Part shown: piece after piece, positions 23,160-31,237 of the stretch
How positions within the stretch are numbered: position 1 is the first letter of the stretch
How the letters are laid out: each line of letters opens with the position of its first letter
Virus record (IMG/VR): IMGVR_UViG_3300021559_000015
Coordinates: 1 to 48,699 of that record
Source of the DNA: a virus
Direction: 5' to 3' (one strand)
Length of the DNA: 48,699 bases
Position numbers and translations under genes: made by a program
Notes under the pieces: generated by a model
What the model was told of the DNA's origin: nothing
Databases searched by the model: none
Seen by the model: the letters and a program-made list of their open reading frames with translations, nothing else

Positions 23160-25882
23160 TATTGTACCACCCTGTCATGGTAATAGAGCGTAAATCCGTA
23201 GAAGTTCCAGGGGCTGTCCAAGTCGGCTTCGGTAAACGTGAGGGAAATACACTTTCCGAAGTCCTGGTTACCAAACACAAACGGTACTTTGATCGCGGCG
23301 TTGTTAATGTACTCCGATTGATTAATACTGGATAAATTAAATGCAGAAGCGAGATTTCGGTCCATCGCGTAACTGATAGTCGTGTTAAAGTTCCCTAAGT
23401 TGTCCTCAGACACATACAACGATTCATAGTAATCATCCGTATTTAAGTCCGATTCGGGATAATCCTTGGTAACGATAAAAGCATTGATCGGAGCCCCGTT
23501 GTCTCGGTAGCCGTTGCCGTAAACGTAGTCATTGCCCGTAGGATGAGAGTCAGCGATATACAGGTTGCCTTTGCTCTGAATTAAGCCTCCGGCGGGAATG
23601 TTCATGGGAGCCCATGCGCCCTGAGTATCCAAAACCAGAACGGCATCGTTAAAATTATCAACGGGGTTCGTAGATAGAGATAACCAGTACCGACCATGCC
23701 AGACCGTAGAGGCCATACCAGGAGTTCTATTCCCTGAATACCACTGAACGGTAAAGCTATTAAGAACAGGCCCGCCAGTGGAAATGTTGGTTGTGAACGT
23801 CGAGGAAACTTGAACAAAATTGTTCAGTGCTACTGTTATCTGAGAGTTAGGGGTTTGAACAGCACACGCTTCTCCCGACATATTCGCAGCCGCTGCGGTA
23901 CAGATACTAAAACTTATGTTCCCATTTGGCAGAAAATCCTGTACGGCAAAGTTGCCGAAAGAGGTTGTTGAACCCAAGGAATGAACCTGTGATGTAAAGA
24001 CACCAGTAGAAGCCGTAGCAGACACAGAGATGTTGTTGATTGAAGAAAGAGCGCTATCCGAGGAATTGATGGACATGCTTGCAATGTACTGTGCGTACTG
24101 GAAACCCTGAACATTGGTTCCCGTTGTAGTCTCAATGGTTGTCCAAGGACCTGATGGACTTCCTGATGTCTGAAGAGAGAATAAAGGAGTTGATGTATTA
24201 ACTATGTAGCCAGTATTGGTAATGGAATAAGTTGGCGACGACATGCCTGTATTAAAAACCTGAGACGTAAAAGAACCGGACGTAATCGTGCTAGAGCCGT
24301 TCTGGATATTATCCAAGTCTAATTCACAGAATCCTGACCCGCACGAAACCGCTCTATAAAAACTCAGGTCGCCTCCTAGTATGTACGAAGAAGCCGTTGT
24401 TAATGTGTTCCCATTATTAACCCATTGGAAAAGAACACGCCTCCCTACGAGCCCTGCGGAACTCAGAGAATCCTGAGTCCACGCGCAATGCGAGTCCGTA
24501 TTAGGCAATGATTTCGTAAAAAGAACTGCTGACGTATTGGCGTCTATAATAGATGCCGTATTATTAGGGGTTGTAGACAACTCACCGCTTATAGCGAACT
24601 GGCTTCCACTCTGAGGATTCAAAGTACAGGAACTATCTGAATCAAATCGCGATGCTTCAGCGAACCAGTGGGTGCTTGGATTAACCCAATTTGAATTATT
24701 TATTGTTCCTATGGAATCAGACTCAAAAGAAGGATCATTAACAGTTCCGGAATTATTAGTAGTCAATGTTATAGAACTGGGATTAATAGTTAAATTAGAT
24801 GCAGTTCCCAGACTCCACTGGGTTGAAGAATTTTCTGTAGCGGAAAACGTGGATAAAGTTAAACCAGGAGTTGCTACAACAGTGCTTAAGTTACCCGACG
24901 GCGTAAGGGTTCCTGAATTCCAGTCCGAAGGCAGGGACTGAACCCACGACTGGGCGTTAGACCCGCCCTGAGATAAGATCGCAGGATCCACCTTGTTCTT
25001 CATCGGTTCAGAAATTTTAGTGCAAGTATAGCCGTCAAAGAACTCGACTCCTCGCCTAGAAACAAAGTCGAGACCGTGATTAAATGTCTGGATCGACGCT
25101 TGATCAATGCACCCGCACTCAGACGTGATAAAGCTTATTTGAAAAGAAGTCTGGTCGAATCCGTAGAGAGCGTAAATCGAGTAATGCTTAGTGGTATAAA
25201 GGGTATCTAAGAAGGGATAGATAGCGGTGATGTTATCGAAGTTATCCTGAAGTCCTACTGTGAGTTGAACGGGGTCGTTAGGGTTTAATCCGATTGTCCA
25301 CTTCGTGCCATCGCCATAAGCAGAGCCGTACAACTGGTTTCCATTAGGAACGGCGGCTCCAGAGACCCATATCCTTAAATGGAATGACGTTATGAGTGAG
25401 CCCTTGGGAGACCCCGCCACAAAGGTCGTAGCCGTCCCGTTCCAGTAGTACACCCCCTGAGTCGGATCTACGAAGTAGGCATTGCCTTGAGAATTGGTTT
25501 CTCCTACCAAATCATTAGCCGAAGTCGTGGCAATCTTGACCGTGGTTCCAGCGAGGTTGTTTGCTGTGATCTGACCGCTTGACCTTACGATAATCCAAGT
25601 CGTGTTGGAGGGATCGGTATAAACCCACTCCGCTTGATAGGCACCTGTATTCGTAGAGAATACCGTCGTGTAGCCCTTGCGCTTAGATACTGGCGCCTGA
25701 GCATCAAAGAAGACATCCTGGGAGTTTTGTACGAATCCGTCTGGAAGGCTTAGGGATGAATGGTAGGTGTCACAACCTTTAGAGAAATCGTAAACAGCTT
25801 TGCTTTTAAGTCCGCCTGTTGCAAAGCAACAAACGGCTCCTAAAGCGACTAGGAGAGGCGCGAGATAGAGAGGTCTTCGCAC
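23159..25882 (-). CDS. large nozzle/propeller-like tail protein with signal peptide
   Basis: This is a 907-residue protein from GTG 25882, with GGGGAG 7 nt upstream. MRRPLYLAPLLVALGAVCCF is a signal peptide. Residues 25-300 look like the beta-propeller part of podoviral nozzle proteins (SQDVFFDAQAPVSKRKGYTT, TNSQGNAYFVDPTQGVYYWN, VSRRGVEFFDGY). Residues 320-700 are inserted beta domains, and the C-terminal 200 residues return to propeller-like sequence (AVLVLDTQGAWAPMNI). In short-tailed phages the nozzle follows the adaptor gene, as here apart from the inserted HNH gene. Export of a nozzle protein would be unusual. Confidence 0.6.
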   Translation of the reverse strand: MRRPLYLAPLLVALGAVCCFATGGLKSKAVYDFSKGCDTYHSSLSLPDGFVQNSQDVFFDAQAPVSKRKGYTTVFSTNTGAYQAEWVYTDPSNTTWIIVRSSGQITANNLAGTTVKIATTSANDLVGETNSQGNAYFVDPTQGVYYWNGTATTFVAGSPKGSLITSFHLRIWVSGAAVPNGNQLYGSAYGDGTKWTIGLNPNDPVQLTVGLQDNFDNITAIYPFLDTLYTTKHYSIYALYGFDQTSFQISFITSECGCIDQASIQTFNHGLDFVSRRGVEFFDGYTCTKISEPMKNKVDPAILSQGGSNAQSWVQSLPSDWNSGTLTPSGNLSTVVATPGLTLSTFSATENSSTQWSLGTASNLTINPSSITLTTNNSGTVNDPSFESDSIGTINNSNWVNPSTHWFAEASRFDSDSSCTLNPQSGSQFAISGELSTTPNNTASIIDANTSAVLFTKSLPNTDSHCAWTQDSLSSAGLVGRRVLFQWVNNGNTLTTASSYILGGDLSFYRAVSCGSGFCELDLDNIQNGSSTITSGSFTSQVFNTGMSSPTYSITNTGYIVNTSTPLFSLQTSGSPSGPWTTIETTTGTNVQGFQYAQYIASMSINSSDSALSSINNISVSATASTGVFTSQVHSLGSTTSFGNFAVQDFLPNGNISFSICTAAAANMSGEACAVQTPNSQITVALNNFVQVSSTFTTNISTGGPVLNSFTVQWYSGNRTPGMASTVWHGRYWLSLSTNPVDNFNDAVLVLDTQGAWAPMNIPAGGLIQSKGNLYIADSHPTGNDYVYGNGYRDNGAPINAFIVTKDYPESDLNTDDYYESLYVSEDNLGNFNTTISYAMDRNLASAFNLSSINQSEYINNAAIKVPFVFGNQDFGKCISLTFTEADLDSPWNFYGFTLYYHDRVVQ

Positions 25883-25931
25883 TCACGGACTCCCCAAACA
25901 CGAATAATAGGGATAAATTCCTTTTCTAAAT

Positions 25932-25939
25932 GCTATAAT
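25932..25939 (+). promoter_or_regulatory. extended -10 promoter for the plus-strand HNH gene
   Basis: TGCTATAAT contains TATAAT (25934-25939) with the TGn extension, which can act without a good -35; no TTGACA is found 16-18 nt upstream. The ATG of the HNH gene begins 6 nt after the hexamer, so a leaderless mRNA is predicted. No ribosome-binding site is present. Confidence 0.5.
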
Positions 25940-25945
25940 TTGTTC

Positions 25946-26566
25946 ATGAAAAAATGCCTTCTGTGTAATAACGTGGTAAAAAGAAAAAAGAATAAATACT
26001 GCTCCAAGTCTTGCCGTTATAAATCCGCTTTTGAAATAAAGAAATGCAAAACATGTAACCGACAATACAGGATAAATACATTCGGAAGAAAAAGTTCTAT
26101 GCTCTACTGCTCTATTACATGCACCCAGAGAAGACCTTGTATCTTTTGTGGCCATATAATCACTGGAAGAAATGTTTACAACGGAAGGCCAAGACGTTTT
26201 TGCAGTGCGAAATGTTTCAACACTTTGCTTTCCATACGAAAAGTAAAAGACAATTACCTTACAAAGGGATTTTATGATTGCCTTAAACGCCACGGGAAAA
26301 TCCTTTGCGAATCTTGTAAATCGGAAGATAGAAGAAGTCTTATCGTCCATCATCCTGATGGAAGAAAAAATGGGAACTCCACACTGAAAGTCCTTTGTGC
26401 TAACTGTCATATGATCCATCATCACGAAAAACGTCCCACAATGGAAAAATATATGCAAACTTCAAAATTCATTTTCCTCTCGAAAATTAAAGATCCGTAT
26501 TCTCTTTCTTCAGAAGAAATAAATAATTTATTGCTCAAGGAGAACCAAGACCCCCTTGACCAGTAG
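25946..26566 (+). CDS. HNH endonuclease with several zinc knuckles, opposite in strand to its surroundings
   Basis: This is a 206-residue protein from ATG 25946; a TTG at 25940 is a less likely start. Four CxxC clusters (KKCLLCNN, YCSKSC, KKCKTCNR, RPCIFCGH) precede the HNH core RRSLIVHHPDGRKNG with VLCANCHMIHHH. It reads against the 36-kb leftward block and lies exactly between the adaptor-like and nozzle-like genes, overlapping the adaptor 3' end by 32 bp. It is AT-rich. A homing endonuclease with its own promoter is the best explanation. Confidence 0.88.
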   Translation: MKKCLLCNNVVKRKKNKYCSKSCRYKSAFEIKKCKTCNRQYRINTFGRKSSMLYCSITCTQRRPCIFCGHIITGRNVYNGRPRRFCSAKCFNTLLSIRKVKDNYLTKGFYDCLKRHGKILCESCKSEDRRSLIVHHPDGRKNGNSTLKVLCANCHMIHHHEKRPTMEKYMQTSKFIFLSKIKDPYSLSSEEINNLLLKENQDPLDQ

Positions 26567-27335
26567 GGTTTCCGCTGCGTAAGGCTCCAGCGGGAGGGTT
26601 GAAGTCGGGCTGGCGGTTAAGTCCCTGTCGCATAATCAGCAAGAAATTAACCCAGTAATTCAGGTAGTCCTTAGCTATATCGGTTTCTTCTAAAGTCGAA
26701 TAGGCGCGGTACGCCATGTAGTAAGGAAGAGCCGAAACATAGGGCTGTAGAAAATATCTTCCATTAAAAGGCATCGCTGATTCATTGGCTACGGTCAAAT
26801 CCACGGTACTTTGAACATAATAAATAATCACTGGACCTGTAGAAGAAGTTATCGGACTGGGGTAGAATCCCATCGCAATAGGCGTGTTAACTCCAGGCGG
26901 TACGTTTTGACCCATATCCACAAAGTAAGAAATAGGAACACCCTGAACTTGCGTCCAACCAGGCGTCCTCGCATCCAAGTCATCTAAACTGGTAGCGGGT
27001 AATTTAGTGAAGGGTTGTCCAGGTTGTTGATACCAGACACGAATGGGAAAGAGAAAATCAGTAGGCATGTTGAACTCAAACAGGCTTGGAGGCGTCGGAA
27101 CAAGATTCAGTTGAAAACTGGTCTGTAACAACCAGTTCTGAGCGTTGGCTTCCCTCTGCCCGTCAGAAGCCCAGGCAAGGTATTGGGCATCTGAGAACTG
27201 CTGGCGGTTGGATTGCGAGGCGGAGTCTTTGACGAGGGTACGTGCGCGAGCGATTAAATCCGACGTTAATAAAACAGCCTGAGCAGAAGAACCTGCCCAT
27301 AAAATACAGAGCGCAATAAGGAGTCGCTTATGCAC
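26535..27335 (-). CDS. head-tail adaptor-like protein with signal peptide
   Basis: This is a 266-residue protein from GTG 27335, with AAGGAG 4 nt upstream. MHKRLLIALCILWAGSSAQA is a signal peptide. The mature part matches the pattern of podoviral adaptor/tail-tubular-A proteins: LIARARTLVKDSASQSNRQQ, FSDAQYLAWASDGQREANAQ, MPTDFLFPIRVWYQQPGQPF, LDDLDARTPGW and a final helical region with YMAYRAYSTLEETDIAKDYL. Adaptors normally dock on the portal in the cytoplasm, so a signal peptide here is unexpected. The family match is by sequence pattern. Confidence 0.65.
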   Translation of the reverse strand: MHKRLLIALCILWAGSSAQAVLLTSDLIARARTLVKDSASQSNRQQFSDAQYLAWASDGQREANAQNWLLQTSFQLNLVPTPPSLFEFNMPTDFLFPIRVWYQQPGQPFTKLPATSLDDLDARTPGWTQVQGVPISYFVDMGQNVPPGVNTPIAMGFYPSPITSSTGPVIIYYVQSTVDLTVANESAMPFNGRYFLQPYVSALPYYMAYRAYSTLEETDIAKDYLNYWVNFLLIMRQGLNRQPDFNPPAGALRSGNPTGQGGLGSP

Positions 27336-27350
27336 CGGTCTCCTTATAAT

Positions 27351-27959
27351 CTAGTTATTTCCGTAGCTTATTTCTTTCCACTCACCAATCACAGCATCAT
27401 AAATAAGGCTTAACGTTCTACCCCATTGTACGACCCGTGTCGCAGCGCCTAAGTCCATACCCGCAGCCGTGCCACTGGAGAACGTAACGGTTGAAAGCGT
27501 AGACGTACAAGTAATAATTAGATACTGTCCATTAGTCGCCGTCGCCGTAGCGATACAGGGGATAGCCGCGTTCGAAGGAAGCATCGGTGTGGCAGCCCCG
27601 CAAATAACCGTCGTTCCACTCACTCCCGCTGTCGAAAGAACCTGAAGGTAAGTAGCCGCCGGAGAAATAACGGTGATGCTCGAAACACCTGTGACTATTT
27701 GAGGCGGATAAACAGTGATGCCGGAGAATGTATCTGTTCCTGTCACGCTCAAGTTCCCGCCGAAAGAAGATACCGTAGAAGTTCCAGGGCTTCCGGTGGA
27801 GGTGATGTTTCCGTTCACATCCACCTTGAAGGGACAGGTCTTCTGGTTCGGTCCCGTGCAGTAATCGACGAGATCCGTAACACCCGCTGATTTTGCGACC
27901 ATGACAAACCCTAACAGGAACATCAAAACAATGCCTGTTAAGCGTGAAATGTTCTTCAT
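27351..27959 (-). CDS. secreted head/tail fibre-type protein
   Basis: This is a 202-residue protein. AGGAGG lies 6 nt before ATG 27959, which begins the signal peptide RLTGIVLMFLLGFVMVAKSA. The mature N-terminus has two Cys (VDYCTGPNQKTCPFKVDVNG). The C-terminal domain (TVTFSSGTAAGMDLGAATRV, then WGRTLSLIYDAVIGEWKEIS) follows a pattern common at the ends of phage fibre proteins. It lies between the adaptor gene and a helical gene near the capsid. A role as a head or neck fibre is plausible. Confidence 0.65.
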   Translation of the reverse strand: MKNISRLTGIVLMFLLGFVMVAKSAGVTDLVDYCTGPNQKTCPFKVDVNGNITSTGSPGTSTVSSFGGNLSVTGTDTFSGITVYPPQIVTGVSSITVISPAATYLQVLSTAGVSGTTVICGAATPMLPSNAAIPCIATATATNGQYLIITCTSTLSTVTFSSGTAAGMDLGAATRVVQWGRTLSLIYDAVIGEWKEISYGNN

Positions 27960-27972
27960 TTAAAGCCTCCTG

Positions 27973-28473
27973 TTAGTCGGGCCGGATGTTATCCAAATTC
28001 TGTGCATTGGGATTATCCGGCTCCAGCCGCCGCTTCAATTCCTGCCACCGTCTTATATCCGAATCATAGTCTTTCTGAAACTCCAGGTTATGGCGAACCG
28101 CTTTGGCTTTGTCCGAAATGTCGTTCTTAGGCCACATCTCGTTCTTGGTGGGCATCTTGGGAATGATCCGGCCTTCAATTTCTTTGATTTCCTTGTACGC
28201 CAAGTCTTTCCCATCCCCTGAAAAGGTGATTTCATCGTCCTTCGCCAGAAGCATTTTCTTGTGATAGAGCTGCTTTAAGACCTTCGGATCATCCTTTTCA
28301 CCATTTAAGTTCTGGGAGATAGAACGCTCAATCATTTCCACTTCATGGGCTAGAGACTGCCGTTCACTGAAACCTAACTTCTGATCGATTCGTTCCACCG
28401 ATCGTTCCATTTGTTTCGTCGGATCCATCTCTGCCACGCCACCCGATAAACTAGCCAAACTACGTCTTGCCAT
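27973..28473 (-). CDS. helical charged protein of the head block
   Basis: This is a 166-residue, highly charged and helical protein with no signal peptide (SVERIDQKLGFSERQSLAHE, EIKEIEGRIIPKMPTKNEMW, AKAVRHNLEFQKDYDSDIRR). It has no recognised family. Its position between the capsid genes and the fibre gene fits an accessory head or neck protein. The start at ATG 28473 is preceded by an AAAGGAG-like sequence. Confidence 0.6.
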   Translation of the reverse strand: MARRSLASLSGGVAEMDPTKQMERSVERIDQKLGFSERQSLAHEVEMIERSISQNLNGEKDDPKVLKQLYHKKMLLAKDDEITFSGDGKDLAYKEIKEIEGRIIPKMPTKNEMWPKNDISDKAKAVRHNLEFQKDYDSDIRRWQELKRRLEPDNPNAQNLDNIRPD

Positions 28474-28500
28474 AAGAGTCTCCTTTCAAGAGAACGTCAA

Positions 28501-28638
28501 TTAGCTTGCTTTCGCCGGAGCCGGAGGAGGCTCAGGCCCTTTTTGATCTTTCGCGTCCAACGCCGCCTGGCGCAAGGCCAAGTCCGTAGCGTTCAACTTC
28601 TCGTTAGGAAAGTCTGCGAACGTCAGAGTTTTAGACAT
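28501..28638 (-). CDS. 45-residue small head-block protein
   Basis: GGAGG lies upstream of ATG 28638. The sequence MSKTLTFADFPNEKLNATDL is followed by a Pro/Ala/Lys-rich tail (GPEPPPAPAKAS). It lies directly between the capsid gene and a helical gene. It may be a small decoration or head-completion peptide; function unknown. Confidence 0.6.
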   Translation of the reverse strand: MSKTLTFADFPNEKLNATDLALRQAALDAKDQKGPEPPPAPAKAS

Positions 28639-28672
28639 GATAACCTCCGAGTTTTATACCGAGTTGTCAAAA

Positions 28673-29566
28673 TTAGCTGTTCTCGGCGTAGACCCATCTC
28701 CAGTCGGACCATCCAAATGAATACCTCATATAACCTGAGAACTTGGCCACCAAGGTGTCAAATTCTGAGTCCTTATAAAACTCAGGTTTAATCCGATCGA
28801 ACCACATGAGAAATTCTTTCATGAGTTTCGAGTCGATCAAATACCAGTGGGTCCCAGACGTGAGATAGTTGTCCCATACCACCAGCTTATAACGACCGCG
28901 ATGGAAGTTCGGGTTGTTGTTCGCCGTATCCACCTTACCGTTGGAATTGATGATTTCAAAGGCGTAGGTTTCAAGTTGCATCGGAACTAACAAGAGGTCT
29001 GGTTGAATCGTCTCGAAGTTACCACGGTTGGTCAGATAACCCTTCATCTTAATCCGAGCGGTATCGACTTCCGTAGGCGACAGAGAGGTGGTTCCGAGGT
29101 TGGACTGCGAGGGACCGCCGTTGTTCGACGGATGCGCTGCCGAACCCAACGGCTGACCATCACCGCCGGTGATACCCGCGTTGAAGGCGTTATTGAACAC
29201 GCTGGCCGCATCGGTCTCACGCTTACGGAACGCCGCTAGACCTAGCTTCTGAGGTCTACGCGATATAACACGGTATAAGTCGTCATCTACCAGAGTACGT
29301 TCAATCTTCATGCCACGAGCGAACTGGGCGTGGGTGTAGTTCGTCTTATAACCTTCTCCGGTGTCATCATAAGGAACCTGTCCGGTAAAGGGTGCAAAGT
29401 CCAAGATGTCGCCGTCTTCCAAGTCATGTTCCACGGCCTTCATCGAATCCTGAATGTTGAATAAAATGGGTGCAATAGCTTGCAGACTTTCCAGCCACCA
29501 GGCATCGGAAAAGACTTTCCGTAAGCCTGGCTCCAACAGGTCCGGCCAGTTCGCTGATGTATACAC
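28673..29566 (-). CDS. major capsid protein (HK97-type)
   Basis: This is a 297-residue protein. The pattern fits a Mu gpT-like or HK97-fold capsid: a helical N-arm (LLEPGLRKVFSDAWWLESLQ), then ARGMKIERTLVDDDLYRVIS (spine helix region), a loop with GSAAHPSNNGGPSQSN (typical G-AHP of these capsids), PTEVDTARIKMKGYLTNRGN, and LLLVPMQLETYAFEIINSNG with HRGRYKLVVWDNYLTSGTHW at the P-domain. Gene order scaffold - decoration candidate - capsid supports it. A strong hairpin just upstream of the gene may set its high mRNA level. Confidence 0.85.
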   Translation of the reverse strand: MYTSANWPDLLEPGLRKVFSDAWWLESLQAIAPILFNIQDSMKAVEHDLEDGDILDFAPFTGQVPYDDTGEGYKTNYTHAQFARGMKIERTLVDDDLYRVISRRPQKLGLAAFRKRETDAASVFNNAFNAGITGGDGQPLGSAAHPSNNGGPSQSNLGTTSLSPTEVDTARIKMKGYLTNRGNFETIQPDLLLVPMQLETYAFEIINSNGKVDTANNNPNFHRGRYKLVVWDNYLTSGTHWYLIDSKLMKEFLMWFDRIKPEFYKDSEFDTLVAKFSGYMRYSFGWSDWRWVYAENS

Positions 29567-29590
29567 TGATTCCTCCTATGTGAGATTCTA

Positions 29591-29624
29591 GGGGGAGTAA
29601 AGGCGGTTAAGCCCTTACTCCCCC
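29591..29624 (-). promoter_or_regulatory. strong hairpin between decoration-type and capsid genes
   Basis: GGGGGAGTAA (29591-29600) and TTACTCCCCC (29615-29624) form a perfect 10-bp stem, with an inner GGC/GCC extension around a GGTTAA loop. No T-tract follows on either strand, so a simple intrinsic terminator is unlikely. A hairpin in this place could be an mRNA-stabilising or processing site that raises capsid mRNA, or a leaky attenuator. Confidence 0.6.
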
Positions 29625-29632
29625 GCTTTCAA

Positions 29633-30400
29633 TTAGTGAGTACCTAGAACGCTCTGCGTGAACTCAATCAGAGAGTAAATCGCCGGAAACACGCCATTCA
29701 CCGTAGGGAAAATGATGTTATCCGTTTTGGTCGGGTCCAAGATGACGTTATCGAATCCTACGCTTCTCACGTAGTTTTCAAGGACCGTCGCTTGCACCGC
29801 ACCCTGAGCCGCCGTAGCAATACCAATCTTATCCGCTGCCGTGGTAAGCGTGAGTAAAGGCGCTCCCAAGTAGTAGATCTTCGCTACCTTATTCGCCGTG
29901 GTGATACCAGCCGATGTCGCGGTCTTCAACGTCGCCACGCCGCCTGATACGCTTGCCACGTAATGCAGTTCTCCGTTATCAAAGAATAACCATCCCCCTG
30001 AGATTGTTTCTAGGGATGTCACAGTGACTGAAGGCGTTCCAGTCGTTACAGCAGTCAACGTCAAACCATTGGTAAACACCAAAGGGGTTCCCGACAAAGC
30101 ATTATCGTACTGCGCCTCATACAAGTTCTTAGAGTTCATTTCCAAGTCGGTGAGCAAATACTTGGTCCCGCCCGAAGGATCGTTGTCCAGAGTCGCCGCA
30201 TTAAACGGTTGGTCCGTCACACCCAAGAAAAGACCGGCCATTGACGTATTGGCTGGAGCCACGATACCGTACCCCTGGTTGGTACCCTGGGTCGTTCCAC
30301 GCACAATCGCCGCACCTTTCACGATATTGGTGGCGTTTCCAAACAGCGGCCAAGCCTTTTTCCATGACTGCCCCATTTCGGAGCTTCCACGATAAATCAT
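29633..30400 (-). CDS. capsid decoration/accessory head protein candidate
   Basis: This is a 255-residue, beta-rich protein with no signal peptide (GYGIVAPANTSMAGLFLGVT, WLFFDNGELHYVASVSGGVA, TLKTATSAGITTANKVAKIY). Gene order scaffold - this gene - capsid is the classic place for head decoration proteins. Sequence features such as G-V-T-DQPFNAAT early on fit those of phage head proteins. No family name is given. A hairpin separates it from the capsid gene. Confidence 0.6.
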   Translation of the reverse strand: MIYRGSSEMGQSWKKAWPLFGNATNIVKGAAIVRGTTQGTNQGYGIVAPANTSMAGLFLGVTDQPFNAATLDNDPSGGTKYLLTDLEMNSKNLYEAQYDNALSGTPLVFTNGLTLTAVTTGTPSVTVTSLETISGGWLFFDNGELHYVASVSGGVATLKTATSAGITTANKVAKIYYLGAPLLTLTTAADKIGIATAAQGAVQATVLENYVRSVGFDNVILDPTKTDNIIFPTVNGVFPAIYSLIEFTQSVLGTH

Positions 30401-30480
30401 AAATCTACCTCGCTAAAAATAGATAAAAGAGTAGGAAAGGGCTTATAAGAGAAAAGTCAAGAGGAACAACAAGAGGAGAG

Positions 30481-30843
30481 CTATTGGTTCGTAATATCCG
30501 TATTGCTTCCGAAATCGACTCCGACCAACTCACCGGTCGGATTGAATGTCCCGCACATCGGACAGCCGCTCACTACGTTTGGCTCTACCGACGTATACTG
30601 ATAAGAAATAGGCGCGGCCCCAGCCGGAACTGGAAGGTTCACAGTAAGCGTTTTCGGAGCCGCATATTGGATGCCAGGGGAAAGAAGGGTATCACCTTGA
30701 GCATTGGTGTCATCGTCAAAGTTCCACCCGCACATGGCGCATAAACGGTGATGATCTGGTCTATCGGTGGGGTAGTTATACTTCGCCTGAATGATGGTTT
30801 TACCGTCACCGGCAGAACTAGAGGGGTGTAGATCACGAAACAT
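30481..30843 (-). CDS. Cys-containing head-block protein (zinc-site candidate)
   Basis: I choose ATG 30843, preceded by GATTGGAGC. The frame extends to 30918, but the upstream part overlaps the HNH gene and is shadow. The 120-residue protein contains LCAMCGWNFDD and, 60 residues later, GCPMCGTFNPTG, a two-knuckle zinc site around a beta stretch (PVPAGAAPISYQYTSVEPNV). Its start overlaps the HNH stop by 11 bp. Role unknown. Confidence 0.65.
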   Translation of the reverse strand: MFRDLHPSSSAGDGKTIIQAKYNYPTDRPDHHRLCAMCGWNFDDDTNAQGDTLLSPGIQYAAPKTLTVNLPVPAGAAPISYQYTSVEPNVVSGCPMCGTFNPTGELVGVDFGSNTDITNQ

Positions 30844-31237
30844 TAAAAGCTCCAATCTTCCTCTGCCTATAGGTACGCTCTCGGTGGCAATTCGCGCACA
30901 CCACATCACACTTCTCAAGTTCTATTTTAAAATCTTCTAAACTACAATGACTAGATGCACATATTTTCTTCTGCGATGGATCTCTGTGGTCAAACTCCAT
31001 AATCCAAGGATTAAATTGTTTTCCACAATCTTTGCATGGTTGCATTTTCAACCTATTCTTAATTTCCATTCTTCTATCATTTGATTCTCTTTTAAGACGC
31101 TGGTAATTCTCTTTATGTTTTAAATAGTCATCACGTCTTTTCTGCTTACATGCTTCAGGATTATTAATCCGCCAGGTCTTTAATTGTTCATATCTTCTCT
31201 TAAGCATCTGTTCTCTTGTTAATCCTAAAGACCTCAT
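30833..31237 (-). CDS. HNH endonuclease
   Basis: This is a 134-residue protein. The N-terminal half is basic and helical (RRYEQLKTWRINNPEACKQK, RRMEIKNRLKMQ). The C-terminal part is the HNH domain: PCKDCGKQFNPWIMEFDHRD (first CxxC and the DH pair) followed by CDVVCANCHRERTYRQR. It overlaps the scaffold stop at its start (TAATG) and the next gene by 11 bp at its end, so it lies neatly at a gene junction. AT content is above that of its neighbours. Confidence 0.85.
   Translation of the reverse strand: MRSLGLTREQMLKRRYEQLKTWRINNPEACKQKRRDDYLKHKENYQRLKRESNDRRMEIKNRLKMQPCKDCGKQFNPWIMEFDHRDPSQKKICASSHCSLEDFKIELEKCDVVCANCHRERTYRQRKIGAFNVS

Noticed and set aside
25883-26458. 191-residue minus-strand frame opposite the plus-strand HNH gene
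   Set aside because: The plus strand carries clear zinc knuckles and an HNH motif. The minus frame has no recognisable features and no ribosome-binding site, so it is the antisense shadow.
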